NCBI RefSeq assembly: GCF_042920265.1
Contig: NZ_JBDQZI010000009.1
Location: forward strand, 1 to 64,000
DNA length: 64,000 nucleotides
Direction of reading: 5' to 3'
DNA from: Lysinibacillus_B sp042920265
Lineage (GTDB): Bacteria; Bacillota; Bacilli; Bacillales_A; Planococcaceae
Shown here: piece by piece, positions 17,700-26,724 of the stretch
Numbering within the stretch: position 1 is the stretch's first letter
Layout of the letters: every line of letters begins with the position of its first letter
Made by a program: the position numbers and the translations under genes
The notes under the pieces: model-generated
Database searches by the model: none
What the model was told of the DNA's origin: nothing
The model's input: the letters and a program-made list of their open reading frames with translations, nothing else

Positions 17700-18395
17700 C
17701 TAATATTGAATGATCTTTTCATTGAATGACTCTTTCATTTCGTATAATTCATTCAGCTGCTCTTGGTAGGAATGACTCATTAAAAAATATGTATCTCGAT
17801 ACTTTTCTGGTATTGGATAGATTTGAAGCGACATCGATTCTTGTTCAATTAGCCACTTTTTTAAGTGAATGATTTCGGATATAGAAAAATCATTTAATAG
17901 TATATCATGTTGCTTAGTATGTATTTCAATTTGCGGCTCTATCACTGTTTTAAATGGATTTATTCGAATCGTACTGGGCATATGAGCAAGTTTTACTTTA
18001 CTTCTAGTTGAAATATTGACGACCGATACTTCAGACCAAGGAACATATTGATTGTGAAAAAAGAAAAAATGATTTCTTTTGATTCCCGTATCATTAATTG
18101 CAGTGTAAGACTGTAATAAAAGGGCATTAAATAAGACAAGGAAAAATACACAAATAATAATAGTCTGTTTGCTTTTTTTAAAGAAATATATTATCCCCAT
18201 TAACAAAATTGATAAAAATAAAATGAGCTGTTTGAGTGATTCATCATACGTTACATAAAAAAAATGAAATATGTTTACTAGAACGTATTCAGCTAAATCA
18301 GTTAAGAATATACAAAAAATCAGCATCATGATTGCTAAATACAAGTGCTTATTTTTCAAGCTCTGCATATCTTGTGAGGTATCATCAATAATCAT
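17700..18395 (-). CDS. membrane protein of unknown function
   Basis: The 231-residue protein has about three hydrophobic segments in residues 18-110. A soluble C-terminal half follows with strands resembling a bacterial PH-like fold (YVPWSEVSVVNISTRSKVKL). The start follows GGAGGAAATAG. I do not recognise a characterised family. Identical hairpins flank it at 17360 and 18421. Confidence 0.72.
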   Translation of the reverse strand: MIIDDTSQDMQSLKNKHLYLAIMMLIFCIFLTDLAEYVLVNIFHFFYVTYDESLKQLILFLSILLMGIIYFFKKSKQTIIICVFFLVLFNALLLQSYTAINDTGIKRNHFFFFHNQYVPWSEVSVVNISTRSKVKLAHMPSTIRINPFKTVIEPQIEIHTKQHDILLNDFSISEIIHLKKWLIEQESMSLQIYPIPEKYRDTYFLMSHSYQEQLNELYEMKESFNEKIIQY

Positions 18396-18420
18396 CTATT
18401 TCCTCCATCTTAAATACCAA

Positions 18421-18450
18421 ATAACTTCACCGTACGAACGGTGAAGTTAT
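18421..18450 (-). terminator. hairpin terminator after the small membrane protein gene
   Basis: ATAACTTCACCGT (18421-18433) pairs perfectly with ACGGTGAAGTTAT (18438-18450). It lies 10 nt beyond the stop of the 18461-18658 gene and shares its stem with the hairpin at 17360. Confidence 0.7.
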
Positions 18451-18460
18451 GTAAGCATTA

Positions 18461-18658
18461 TTATTTCTCTGCTTGTTGTTGCTGATTTTTTTTCATGGCG
18501 CGCCATCGTTCTAGCCCGATAAATGCGCATGCACTACTAAAGACTAAGTAAATCGTTGACACTAAAATATCTGATTCCCAATAATGTAACACTTGTGTAA
18601 AGCCGATAATGGCTACTGCAAACGCTGCGAGCATATACAGTTTTGCATGTTTCTCCAT
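18461..18658 (-). CDS. small two-helix membrane protein
   Basis: The 65-residue protein has two hydrophobic segments (YMLAAFAVAIIGFTQVLHY and LVSTIYLVFSSACAFIGL) and a charged, Gln-rich tail. A strong AGGGGGG site precedes the ATG. I do not know its function; it looks like many short Bacillales membrane proteins of unknown role. Confidence 0.7.
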   Translation of the reverse strand: MEKHAKLYMLAAFAVAIIGFTQVLHYWESDILVSTIYLVFSSACAFIGLERWRAMKKNQQQQAEK

Positions 18659-18719
18659 TGAAAAGCCCCCCTAATGTTCATTAAAAAAATCGCCTTATAT
18701 CTATTATGCTGAGGTGTGG

Positions 18720-19622
18720 TCACCTATTATTTTTAAGTGACTGTTTACGCATCGATAGGTAGGATGGCAGAATCATCCCGACTAGTACAAGCACAATGCC
18801 AAGCAGTTGAAGTGCTGTCACGACCTCATGAAGGAAGATGACAGAAACAAGAATCGCTACAGGTAGTTCCATTGCGCTTAAAATGGATGTTAAGCCACCT
18901 CCAACTTTCGGCACCGCAATAGAGAATAGTAAAATCGGCAAAATAATCCCGAATAGCCCGAGTGCTAGCCCGTATTTCCAAAGTCCGCTTGTAAGCTGTC
19001 CGTTCCACAGAATCTCTGGAGATAAAAAGATACTAATCACAATGAGCGCGACAAAGGATACGATAAATGTTCGTGTGATGTTGGTCATCCCTGTTACTTG
19101 GCGCGAGTTAATTTGAATAAAAATAGAGAAGGTCAGTGCAGCAGCTAAACCGAGCGCCCAACCTTGCCAAGCAATCGCTGTTAAGTCAACATCTAAAATC
19201 CCTGCTGCTAAAATCGTTCCTGCAAATAAAAACAGGAGTGAAATCACTTCAGCTCGTGTCGGAAGGCGTTTTTTCAGTGCACAATCTAATAATAACCCTA
19301 TCCACGTGAATTGGAATAACATGACAACAGCAAGTGATGCAGGTAAATAATTTAACGACTGTCCGTATACAATCCCTGTAGTAGCGGTAAAAATCCCAGC
19401 GAGTACTAGTATCGCCCAGCCTTTTAGTTGAATATGCGGTAACTTACGTTGTGTTACCAATACTAGAAGCAATGCTAGTAAAAAGCCAAAAATATATTGA
19501 CTTGAAACTACCTCTGAGGAAGTATAACCATCTTGCATCCCTAATTTCACGATAGTAGATAATATGCCGTAACTACTAGATGCAATGACAATCATAAGGG
19601 GATAAATTATATTTAATGGCAT
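18720..19622 (-). CDS. EamA/DMT-family transporter
   Basis: The 300-residue protein has ten predicted transmembrane segments and an internal duplication of the EamA domain (first half ending near residue 140, second half from ~150). Small helix-packing motifs such as ASSSYGILSTIVKLG are seen. It is probably an exporter of metabolites or amino acids across the cytoplasmic membrane; the substrate is unknown. The start ATG lies just inside the TAA of the upstream acetyltransferase gene region (19624), so the two are cotranscribed and probably translationally coupled. Confidence 0.87.
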   Translation of the reverse strand: MPLNIIYPLMIVIASSSYGILSTIVKLGMQDGYTSSEVVSSQYIFGFLLALLLVLVTQRKLPHIQLKGWAILVLAGIFTATTGIVYGQSLNYLPASLAVVMLFQFTWIGLLLDCALKKRLPTRAEVISLLFLFAGTILAAGILDVDLTAIAWQGWALGLAAALTFSIFIQINSRQVTGMTNITRTFIVSFVALIVISIFLSPEILWNGQLTSGLWKYGLALGLFGIILPILLFSIAVPKVGGGLTSILSAMELPVAILVSVIFLHEVVTALQLLGIVLVLVGMILPSYLSMRKQSLKNNR

Positions 19623-19623
19623 G

Positions 19624-20196
19624 TTACGATACTTCCTTTACCATATGATAGAATTTTTCGCCGATGATTTCCCACGGTTCTGTCACGGCGAAACCTTGTT
19701 GTTCATATAATTGACGTGCTTTTATTTTTGCTTCGTCTACATTTAAGGACACTTTTTTGTAGCCGCATCTTACGGCTTGCTCCTCAGCAAAATGTAGCAG
19801 TTTTGTACCGATCCCCAGTCCACGTACATGTGATGCTACACAAATTGTATCAATATAATATTCATCGTCATGTGCTTCTAAATCAATTTGAAGAGACGAG
19901 GCATGCTTTTGTTGCAGCTTCTCCATTAACAGTGCATCTAATTCTTTCCCTGTTTGTCCATCATATAAAACAATGATCCCTAAAATTTGTTCATTGGCAC
20001 AAGCAACAAATGTATTGCGATATGTGTGACGGTTATCGTCAGCACGTACAAGCTCTTCTAGTTCCGTCATGATATTTTGTAGATGATGCTCGCCCGTGAG
20101 TCGGCCTGCGATATCGCCAATTGCATCATAAATGAGCGGTGCAATATGTGGTGCATCCTGAGGTGTGGCTTGTCGGATATTCAGATCTATATTCAT
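19624..20196 (-). CDS. GNAT-family N-acetyltransferase
   Basis: The 190-residue protein has the GNAT core: the beta-strand YYIDTICVASHVRGLGIGTKLL, which contains the acetyl-CoA pyrophosphate loop RGLGIGT, and the C-terminal KARQLYEQQGF motif. I chose ATG 20196, after AAAGGGAGCG, rather than the ATG at 20220. The substrate is unknown. It lies immediately upstream of the EamA transporter, which suggests a modification-and-export pair, though this is an inference. Confidence 0.85.
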   Translation of the reverse strand: MNIDLNIRQATPQDAPHIAPLIYDAIGDIAGRLTGEHHLQNIMTELEELVRADDNRHTYRNTFVACANEQILGIIVLYDGQTGKELDALLMEKLQQKHASSLQIDLEAHDDEYYIDTICVASHVRGLGIGTKLLHFAEEQAVRCGYKKVSLNVDEAKIKARQLYEQQGFAVTEPWEIIGEKFYHMVKEVS

Positions 20197-20344
20197 TATT
20201 GATCGCTCCCTTTCGAACAAAGTATAACAAAACTATGAACAATGTGCCGACATATGCTCAATGTTAGAATAGTACAAAACTTTAATAACCTTAGGATTTT
20301 ATGATAACCTAGATAGAACATTATCTTCGGAGGTTAGACAACTG

Positions 20345-21289
20345 ATGACTCAGTTAAGCAAGGATTTTATTTTAGTTTACGGAGACGCTTTTGTTGATTA
20401 TATAGCGAATGATGCGACAAACACTTCATTCACAAAGTTCTTAGGAGGCGCAACGATTAATGTCGCAGCTGGTATTAGTCGGATTGGTGCACCATCAGCA
20501 CTCATTACGATTACGGGTGATGATGAAACATCCCAATTTGTACGACATGAAATTAAAAATGAGGGAGTAAATCTAGATTACGCTGTATTTGTACCGGAAA
20601 AACGGGTGAGTGGTGTATATGTCCATTTAAAAAAAGATGGTGAACGCGTTTTTAAGGATTATGTAGATGAGGCACCGGATTTACAAGTAACAGCACAACA
20701 CTTACATGAAGAAGCATTTAAACGGGCGTCTATTTTTAACTTTTGTTCGGGCACCATGTTCCATCCGACAGCCCTTGCCACAACACGTGCTGCAGTAGAA
20801 ATGGCTAAGCGTCATGATGCTATTATTGCCATTGATGCCAATATCCGTCCGCTTCGCTGGAGCAGTGAATCCTATTGCCGTGAAACCGTTGTATCATTCT
20901 TTCAAGATGCCCATATTTTGAAACTAACAGATGAAGAATTATTTTTCTTAACCGAAGTCAATTCGATTGAGGCGGGGTTAGCAATGTTAAAGCCATTAAA
21001 TATCCCCATTATTCTGATTACGGTTGGCGCAGACGGTACGTACGCCGTATTAAACGGAGAAGTAATGCATGTGCCCGCTGAAAAAATCGTACCAGTGGAT
21101 ACAACAGGAGCAGGTGATGCGTTTATGGCAGGCATCATGCGCTACGTTCACTATAATGGTTTACCAACAACGAAGGAATCTCTCGATAACTGCGTGTCCT
21201 TTGGGAACAAGCTTGGGGCAATGGCTGCAACAAAACCAGGTGCATTAACAGCGCTTCCACGTTATGATGAGATTAAAAACTTATTATAA
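20345..21289 (+). CDS. PfkB-family carbohydrate kinase
   Basis: The 314-residue ribokinase-fold enzyme phosphorylates a sugar or nucleoside with ATP. It has the N-terminal signature GGATINVAAGISRIG and the C-terminal ATP-site motif VDTTGAGDAFMAGIM, whose Asp is the catalytic base. The closest feel is to fructokinases, but the sugar cannot be fixed from sequence. A GGAGG site lies about 10 nt upstream. A phosphatase gene follows 11 nt later in the same operon. Confidence 0.88.
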   Translation: MTQLSKDFILVYGDAFVDYIANDATNTSFTKFLGGATINVAAGISRIGAPSALITITGDDETSQFVRHEIKNEGVNLDYAVFVPEKRVSGVYVHLKKDGERVFKDYVDEAPDLQVTAQHLHEEAFKRASIFNFCSGTMFHPTALATTRAAVEMAKRHDAIIAIDANIRPLRWSSESYCRETVVSFFQDAHILKLTDEELFFLTEVNSIEAGLAMLKPLNIPIILITVGADGTYAVLNGEVMHVPAEKIVPVDTTGAGDAFMAGIMRYVHYNGLPTTKESLDNCVSFGNKLGAMAATKPGALTALPRYDEIKNLL

Positions 21290-21300
21290 GGTGTGGTCAT

Positions 21301-21711
21301 ATGTACGATGAACTAATTGCAGGACGCGTCTATTTTGGAGGTGCGGATGATACAGAGCAAGTCATCCGTGACAAACAGGTCGATAAAGTGATGGATGTAC
21401 GCTTAAACGGTCGAGTAGAGCCGGTAGAGTACACATATATTCATCAGCCAATTGCGGATGAAAGTGAACACATTGCAGACTCGATTAAAATAGGGGTCGA
21501 GGAAGTCGTAAAAGCTTACGAAGCTGGAGAAAAAATTTACTTTCACTGTGGTAGTGGCGGTGGACGAGCAGGTGTCATGGCTGTTGCCACGTTAATGGAG
21601 CTAGGGGTAGCGGAATCATTGGATGAAGCAGAGGCGATCGCTAAACAGGCGAGACCAAAAGTAAACATTCGCCCCAACATGCGTGAAGCATTAGAAAAAT
21701 TATATAAATAA
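21301..21711 (+). CDS. dual-specificity/tyrosine phosphatase-like protein
   Basis: The 136-residue protein carries the C-x5-R phosphatase loop HCGSGGGRAGVMA, with nucleophile Cys83 and Arg89, in a compact cysteine-phosphatase fold. Asp52 (QPIADES) could be the general acid. It lies 11 nt downstream of the PfkB kinase and shares its terminator, so it may remove phosphate from the same sugar or from a protein. The start is ATG 21301, with AAGGTG upstream. Confidence 0.8.
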   Translation: MYDELIAGRVYFGGADDTEQVIRDKQVDKVMDVRLNGRVEPVEYTYIHQPIADESEHIADSIKIGVEEVVKAYEAGEKIYFHCGSGGGRAGVMAVATLMELGVAESLDEAEAIAKQARPKVNIRPNMREALEKLYK

Positions 21712-21715
21712 ATTA

Positions 21716-21750
21716 GAACAAAGCCGCCCTTGATGGGCGGCTTTGTTCGT
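21716..21750 (+). terminator. terminator of the kinase-phosphatase operon
   Basis: A perfect 14-bp stem, GAACAAAGCCGCCC (21716-21729) with its complement (21735-21748), closes a 5-nt loop just after the stop codon. Confidence 0.85.
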
Positions 21751-21803
21751 TGATATTATCAATTTTGATTAGGATTTGTCTTTTAAACGGAAATGCAGAT
21801 TTC

Positions 21804-22022
21804 TTATTTATTTTTAAAAATAAGTTTACGTTTTTCAAGAAAAGCAAAAACGCCTTCTTTTACATCCTCTGTTTGAAATACTTTGCCGAAGTAGTATGCT
21901 TCCATTTCTACCTCTTTTCTAGTTAGCAAGTCCCCATTGTTTTTTATGATGGATTTTTTAGTTCGTAAAATTATTTCCTTTGTTTGCAAGCTACCTACTA
22001 AAAAGAAATTAGGAATGAGCAA
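21804..22022 (-). pseudogene. enoyl-CoA hydratase, C-terminal remnant
   Basis: The minus-strand frame ends with a well-conserved enoyl-CoA hydratase C-terminus: TKEIILRTKKSI, then LLTRKEVEMEAYYFGKVF and EDVKEGVFAFLEKRK. Only ~60 of about 258 residues remain. The crotonase active-site half is absent, and the first ~10 codons of the frame are unrelated. It is therefore a truncated, non-functional fragment beside an intact 3-hydroxybutyrate dehydrogenase gene. Confidence 0.82.
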
Positions 22023-22112
22023 GGATTTTGTCTATGAAGTCAAGAAATGTTAAATCACATACATGACAAACGTAAGCAATTTATTGTAGGTATACAAAGG
22101 GAGGGGAAATAG

Positions 22113-22877
22113 GTGAAGGGTAAGGTTGTATTCATTACAGGTGCTGCAGGGGGCATTGGTTATCAAATGGCTACCTCTTTTTTAGAGGCTGGAGCAAAGG
22201 TGATGCTTTCAGATATAAATGCGGATCAGTTAGATCATGCTGTCAAAATACTTGCTGGAAATGCAAAAGGGGTCGTATGTGATGTTTCAAAAGAAGAAGA
22301 GGTAAAACAAGCCATTTCCTATACAATTGAGCAATTTGGAACAATTGATATTTTAATTAACAATGCAGGGTTACAACATGTAGCGTTCATTGAAGATTTT
22401 CCTGCTGAAAAGTTTGAACAAATGATTAAAATTATGCTAGTTGGCCCATTTTTAACGATTAAGCACGCTCTGCCTTATATGAAGAAGCGCAATTTCGGAA
22501 GAATTATTAATATTGCCTCCATTAATGGTTTGATTGGGTTTGCGGGGAAGTCAGCGTATAATTCGGCCAAGCATGGGGTTATCGGTTTAACGAAAGTAAC
22601 AGCGTTAGAAGTAGCGCATTATAATATTACGGCAAACGCCATTTGTCCAGGGTATGTAGATACACCGCTAGTACGTGGTCAATTTGAGGACTTAGCACGA
22701 ACAAGAAATATGACTGCCGAGCAAGTATTAGAGGAAGTGTTATATCCATTAATTCCTCAGAAAAGATTACTGGATGTAGCAGAAGTCGCTGCTGTTGCTA
22801 AATTTTTGGCGAGCGATGAGGCGAGAGGGATGACAGGGCAATCGCTTGTACTTGACGGTGGCTATACAACACAATAA
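22113..22877 (+). CDS. 3-hydroxybutyrate dehydrogenase (SDR family)
   Basis: The 254-residue short-chain dehydrogenase has the NAD-binding TGAAGGIGYQMA, the NNAG motif (INNAGLQHVA) and the catalytic Ser-Tyr-Lys set (INIASINGL, SAYNSAKHG). It ends GQSLVLDGGYTTQ. The region CPGYVDTPLVRGQ followed by LYPLIPQKRLLDVAE is typical of D-3-hydroxybutyrate dehydrogenases, which interconvert 3-hydroxybutyrate and acetoacetate. The start is GTG 22113 after GGGAGGGG. It is single, with its own terminator, and divergent from the enoyl-CoA hydratase remnant. Confidence 0.88.
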   Translation: MKGKVVFITGAAGGIGYQMATSFLEAGAKVMLSDINADQLDHAVKILAGNAKGVVCDVSKEEEVKQAISYTIEQFGTIDILINNAGLQHVAFIEDFPAEKFEQMIKIMLVGPFLTIKHALPYMKKRNFGRIINIASINGLIGFAGKSAYNSAKHGVIGLTKVTALEVAHYNITANAICPGYVDTPLVRGQFEDLARTRNMTAEQVLEEVLYPLIPQKRLLDVAEVAAVAKFLASDEARGMTGQSLVLDGGYTTQ

Positions 22878-22892
22878 ATCTCAACTTACAGG

Positions 22893-22931
22893 AGCAATGA
22901 ACGTATTAGAGCACACGTCATTGCTTTTTTA
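22893..22931 (+). terminator. terminator of the hydroxybutyrate dehydrogenase gene
   Basis: AGCAATGA pairs with TCATTGCT at the two ends of this span, followed by a T-run at 22926-22931. Confidence 0.82.
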
Positions 22932-23054
22932 TATTCATCCTAACTTACATATTACAAGTAAACTGTTAGTTGACAAATGCTAATAAAGTAAACGATCAAT
23001 CGCTATTTTCCTCGTGTATTTTTGGATATAGTACTAGTAAGAGGAGCTGATCAT

Positions 23055-24179
23055 ATGAAACACTTTCAATTTTCATCTGTATTTTCGACAAGGCGTAAGG
23101 AACTTGGGGTGACACAAGAACAAATTGCGGAGTATGTAGGCGTATCAAGAGCGGCTGTTTCCAAATGGGAAAAGGGACTAAGCTATCCTGATATTACGTT
23201 ATTACCGAAGTTGGCGACATATTTCAATGTGTCAATCGATACATTACTTGGATATGAGCCACAGCTGACGAAAGAACGGATTACGATGATGTATCGTGAA
23301 CTTGCTAACCAATTTAGTCAGCAGTCATTTGAAACCGTGCAAGAAGAAATAGAGCAGTTACTAACAGAGTACTACGCTTGTTTTCCATTCGTCTTAAAAA
23401 TGGCCCAGCTTTACTTGAATTATCATACACAAGCAACACAGCCGAATACGATTTTAACAAGGGTGCAGGAGCTTTGCGGAAGAGTAAAGGAATTGAGTGA
23501 AGACTATCAGTTAGTCAATGCAGCCGTGATGATTGAAGCATCTGCTATGCTCATGCAGGGGCAAGCACAAGAGGTTCTTCATATTTTAGGGAAGGATGTG
23601 CCTATTCAATTTGGTACGGAACAACTCATTGCCATGGCACACACGATGCTTGGGGATACAGCGAAAGCAAAAGAAACGTTGCAAGTCAGTATGTATCAAC
23701 ATGTCATGCATATGATTTCATGTGCAACAGAAAATTTAATGTTGGAAGTAGGGCATGTAGAGAACTTTGATGAAACTGTACACCGCACGAAAAGTTTTAT
23801 CCAAATTTTTCACGTGGAACATTTAAATGTAAATGCCCCGCTTGTTTTTTATTTAAAAGCAGCAGCGGGCTATGTGATGCAAAATCGTTTAGAACGTGCA
23901 CTTGAAATGATTGAAGCGTATTGTCGTATTTGTTATCAATTAAAATTTCCAATTCAACTTCAAGGGGATGCTTATTTTTACTTACTATCCGACTGGATGG
24001 AAGAACATATACAGCTAGGCGGGCAAGCACCGCGTGATAATCTTTCCATTAAAAAGGATTTAGTCAATAGTTTAACGCAGCAACCTGTGTTTGCACCGTT
24101 ATACGATGATCCAAAATATAAGGCGATAATAGCGAATTTGAAACACCATTTAAAAATAGAGGAGGAAAATGAATGTTAG
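23055..24179 (+). CDS. XRE-family regulator with helical repeat domain
   Basis: The 374-residue protein starts with a helix-turn-helix of the XRE type (RRKELGVTQEQIAEYVGVSR followed by AAVSKWEKG). About 290 helical residues follow, probably a TPR-like ligand- or peptide-sensing domain. I chose ATG 23055 after AGAGGAGC; the frame extends upstream but lacks a binding site there. Its last 7 nt overlap the next gene, so it heads a four-gene operon with a PLDc_N protein, an ABC ATPase and an ABC permease. It is the likely autoregulator of that unit. Confidence 0.87.
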   Translation: MKHFQFSSVFSTRRKELGVTQEQIAEYVGVSRAAVSKWEKGLSYPDITLLPKLATYFNVSIDTLLGYEPQLTKERITMMYRELANQFSQQSFETVQEEIEQLLTEYYACFPFVLKMAQLYLNYHTQATQPNTILTRVQELCGRVKELSEDYQLVNAAVMIEASAMLMQGQAQEVLHILGKDVPIQFGTEQLIAMAHTMLGDTAKAKETLQVSMYQHVMHMISCATENLMLEVGHVENFDETVHRTKSFIQIFHVEHLNVNAPLVFYLKAAAGYVMQNRLERALEMIEAYCRICYQLKFPIQLQGDAYFYLLSDWMEEHIQLGGQAPRDNLSIKKDLVNSLTQQPVFAPLYDDPKYKAIIANLKHHLKIEEENEC

Positions 24180-24376
24180 AGGAATTAGCGAATATTAATT
24201 GGGGACTGATTGCACCGTTAATTGTAATCCAAGTGATCTTAGCCATCGTGGCATTAATTGACTTAGCACGTATTCATGCTACGAATGGTCCAAAATGGGT
24301 ATGGGTGTTAGTTGTATTATTCATTAATACGATCGGTCCAATCGTTTACTTTATTTTCGGGAGAAAAACGTCATGA
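24173..24376 (+). CDS. PLDc_N-type small membrane protein (YxlE-like)
   Basis: The 67-residue protein has two transmembrane segments and the family's short motif (ALIDLARI, then PKWVWVLVVLFINTIGPIVY and FIFGRK). It resembles YxlE of the Bacillus subtilis sigY operon. GGAGGAAAATGA precedes the start. It overlaps the regulator gene by 7 nt and the ATPase gene by 4 nt, indicating translational coupling. Confidence 0.85.
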   Translation: MLEELANINWGLIAPLIVIQVILAIVALIDLARIHATNGPKWVWVLVVLFINTIGPIVYFIFGRKTS

Positions 24377-25257
24377 TTACGGTACGTGATTTAACTAAAA
24401 CATTTGGTACACAAACCGCGGTATCCAATGTGTCATTCACGCTTGAACAAAACACATCGACAGCATTAATTGGTCCGAATGGGGCAGGAAAAACAACGAT
24501 TTTATCCATGTTAACAGGGTTACTGGCACCAACAAATGGTACAGTTGAAATGGAAGGGATAAAGGATATTCGAAAAGAAATTGGCTTTCTTCCACAGTAC
24601 CCACAGTTTTTCCCGTGGTTAACAGCACTTGAATTTACAGAGATGGTAGCCAAATTGAGTGGTATGTCAGGTCGAGAGGTAAAAAAAGAAGCACAAAAGG
24701 TACTATCATTTGTTGGACTTGAAGAGGCAATGCGTAAAAAAACATCGACATTTTCAGGTGGTATGAAACAACGACTAGGAATAGCACAGGCCATTGTCCA
24801 TAAGCCTAAGTTATTATTACTTGATGAACCAGTATCAGCGCTCGATCCAGTCGGTCGCCGTGAGATGATGAATTTATTAAAAGAGTTACAACAGCAAACG
24901 ACGATTTTATATTCTACGCATATTTTAAATGATGCGGAGGAAATGACAGACCAGCTGTTATTTCTACGAAAAGGGGCGATTGTTGAGCAAGGCTCGCTAG
25001 CAGACATCCGAGAGCAATTTGATGTGCCACGCTACAAAGTTGAATTTGAAACAGAAACTGAGGCCTTGCAATTTGCTTCCCAATCTGAATTTGTTGCCAC
25101 AGCAGTGAGCAATAGTGTTTATGTTGAAATCAATGAAGAACGTCCAACGATGCAGCAATTAATGGCACAATTAGTAGCATCACCGTTTCATGTGAAACAA
25201 GTGAAACGTGTAACCGTCACACTGGAAGAAATTTTTATGAAGGTGGCGGGACAATGA
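24373..25257 (+). CDS. ABC transporter ATPase (YxlF-like)
   Basis: The 294-residue ATPase has the Walker A GPNGAGKTT, the signature FSGGMKQRLGIAQAI, the Walker B LLLLDEPVSALDP and the switch STHILNDAEE. A C-terminal domain of ~80 residues is typical of exporter ATPases such as YxlF and CcmA-like drug exporters. It pairs with the ABC-2 permease encoded 4 nt inside its end. The role is probably export or membrane stress protection. Confidence 0.9.
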   Translation: MITVRDLTKTFGTQTAVSNVSFTLEQNTSTALIGPNGAGKTTILSMLTGLLAPTNGTVEMEGIKDIRKEIGFLPQYPQFFPWLTALEFTEMVAKLSGMSGREVKKEAQKVLSFVGLEEAMRKKTSTFSGGMKQRLGIAQAIVHKPKLLLLDEPVSALDPVGRREMMNLLKELQQQTTILYSTHILNDAEEMTDQLLFLRKGAIVEQGSLADIREQFDVPRYKVEFETETEALQFASQSEFVATAVSNSVYVEINEERPTMQQLMAQLVASPFHVKQVKRVTVTLEEIFMKVAGQ

Positions 25258-26033
25258 GTAATTTTATTACATTATTTAGCAAAGAATGCTGTGAAGCATG
25301 GCGTGGATTTAAATTTTTATGGATGCCCTTACTATTTATTGTTTTAGGTATAAGTGATCCGCTCATGAATTATTTCATGGAAGATATTTTGAATACAGTT
25401 GGTAATGTACCAGAAGGTTTTTCGATTACATTGCCGAATTATTTACCGATTGATCTTTTATATGCTTCTACTGGTCAGTTTCAATCTATTGGATTAATTG
25501 TTCTTGTCGTAACATTTGCAGGTGCTATTAGCCGGGAGCGACAAAATGGTACAGCGACACTACTCTATGTAAGACCGATATCCTTTGCGACATTTTTTAT
25601 GAGTAAGTGGGCAGTTGCTAGCCTACTCGGCATCATGAGTGCTATTGCTGGTTATGCAGGGAGTATGTACTATACAGCGATTTTGTACGGCACGGTGGAA
25701 ATAGATGCATTTATCAAAATGGTGCTCACATACTGTGTGTGGATTTTATTTGTAGCGGCAGTCACGCTAGCGTTAAGCGCCATGTTTAAAACAGCGATTG
25801 CAATCACGGTGGCAATTGTATTCTTACCGATTGGGTTAATAATCGATTCACTCATCGGCAGTTTTTGGAGCGTGACGCCGTGGAAACTTGCCACATACGG
25901 TGTACAATTTATTAGTGGTAGTACAAGTGAACATTATACAACCACAATCATTTTCACATGTATATTAATGGTGATTGCGATGATTATCGGAATAGTATTT
26001 ACGAAAAAGAATGCTGCCACAACGAAAATATAA
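25254..26033 (+). CDS. ABC-2 type permease (YxlG-like)
   Basis: The 259-residue membrane protein has about six transmembrane segments. It has the ABC-2 family's re-entrant region with ISRERQNGTATLLYVRPIS, the typical cytoplasmic loop between the first two segments. The start overlaps the ATPase stop (ATGA). It forms an exporter with the upstream ATPase; the gene order matches yxlE-yxlF-yxlG. The substrate is unknown. Confidence 0.88.
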   Translation: MSNFITLFSKECCEAWRGFKFLWMPLLFIVLGISDPLMNYFMEDILNTVGNVPEGFSITLPNYLPIDLLYASTGQFQSIGLIVLVVTFAGAISRERQNGTATLLYVRPISFATFFMSKWAVASLLGIMSAIAGYAGSMYYTAILYGTVEIDAFIKMVLTYCVWILFVAAVTLALSAMFKTAIAITVAIVFLPIGLIIDSLIGSFWSVTPWKLATYGVQFISGSTSEHYTTTIIFTCILMVIAMIIGIVFTKKNAATTKI

Positions 26034-26045
26034 TAAATGACTTTG

Positions 26046-26078
26046 AGGTGCTTACGGAATATAAGCACCTTTTTCTCT
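26046..26078 (+). terminator. terminator of the XRE-YxlEFG operon
   Basis: AGGTGCTTA (26046-26054) pairs with TAAGCACCT (26062-26070), followed by TTTTCTCTTG. Confidence 0.85.
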
Positions 26079-26230
26079 TGTCTTATATAAAAGTTCAATG
26101 GTGAGTTAATATCTTGAGGTTAGCATTATACTGGAGAATATTTTTAGTTGTACCATGTTGTATAATGTCAATTCGTTACATCAATCACATGACGCCTTTT
26201 GTTAATAATTATGCATCACTGGGTGCGAGT

Positions 26231-26590
26231 TTACATTTTAGTGAAAGGTGAACTTTTCTTATTTTCAAGGTGCTTAATGTGATTTTCCCCCCATTCATGT
26301 AAAGCCTCCATAAGGGGACCAAGTGTTTTACCATATTCAGTAAGTGAATATTCAACTTTGGGCGGGACTTGTGCGTACACAACACGTTTTATTAAATCTT
26401 GCTCCTCAAGCTCACGGAGATGAAGTGTCAACATGCGTTGTTTAATATCAGGTATCCGTCTTCTTAATTCATTAAATCGAAGCGTTCCTTCTACAAATAA
26501 ATGTAGCAGAATAAGGGGTTTCCATTTACCAACAAATGTACTAAGGGCAGTTACGACCTCACATTGATGAGGATCCATATCTTTTTTCAA
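26231..26590 (-). CDS. HxlR-family transcriptional regulator
   Basis: The 119-residue winged-helix regulator has an N-terminal Cys (HQCEVVTAL) and the conserved GKWKPLILLHL, FNELRRRIPDIKQRMLTLHL and YSLTEYGKTLGPLM motifs. I place the start at TTG 26590: the AAAGGAG site abuts the upstream ATG (26599) but lies 8 nt before this TTG. It is divergent from the SDR gene 26725-27363 with ~134 bp between them, the usual HxlR-and-target arrangement. It may respond to thiol-reactive electrophiles through its Cys. Confidence 0.86.
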   Translation of the reverse strand: MKKDMDPHQCEVVTALSTFVGKWKPLILLHLFVEGTLRFNELRRRIPDIKQRMLTLHLRELEEQDLIKRVVYAQVPPKVEYSLTEYGKTLGPLMEALHEWGENHIKHLENKKSSPFTKM

Positions 26591-26724
26591 ATTATTCATC
26601 TCCTTTTAGTACCCTTTTTGATACTAGGTCACAAAAATGTGCATACTTACATTCTTCTTATCTCCATCTTAAAATATCATTATAAGTTAATTTTTACAAT
26701 TTTTCGATAAAGGGGATGTTGAAC

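Noticed and set aside
24351..25007. 218-codon minus-strand frame opposite the ABC ATPase
   Set aside because: Antisense shadow of a clear ATPase gene; Ser/Asn-rich and without a binding site.
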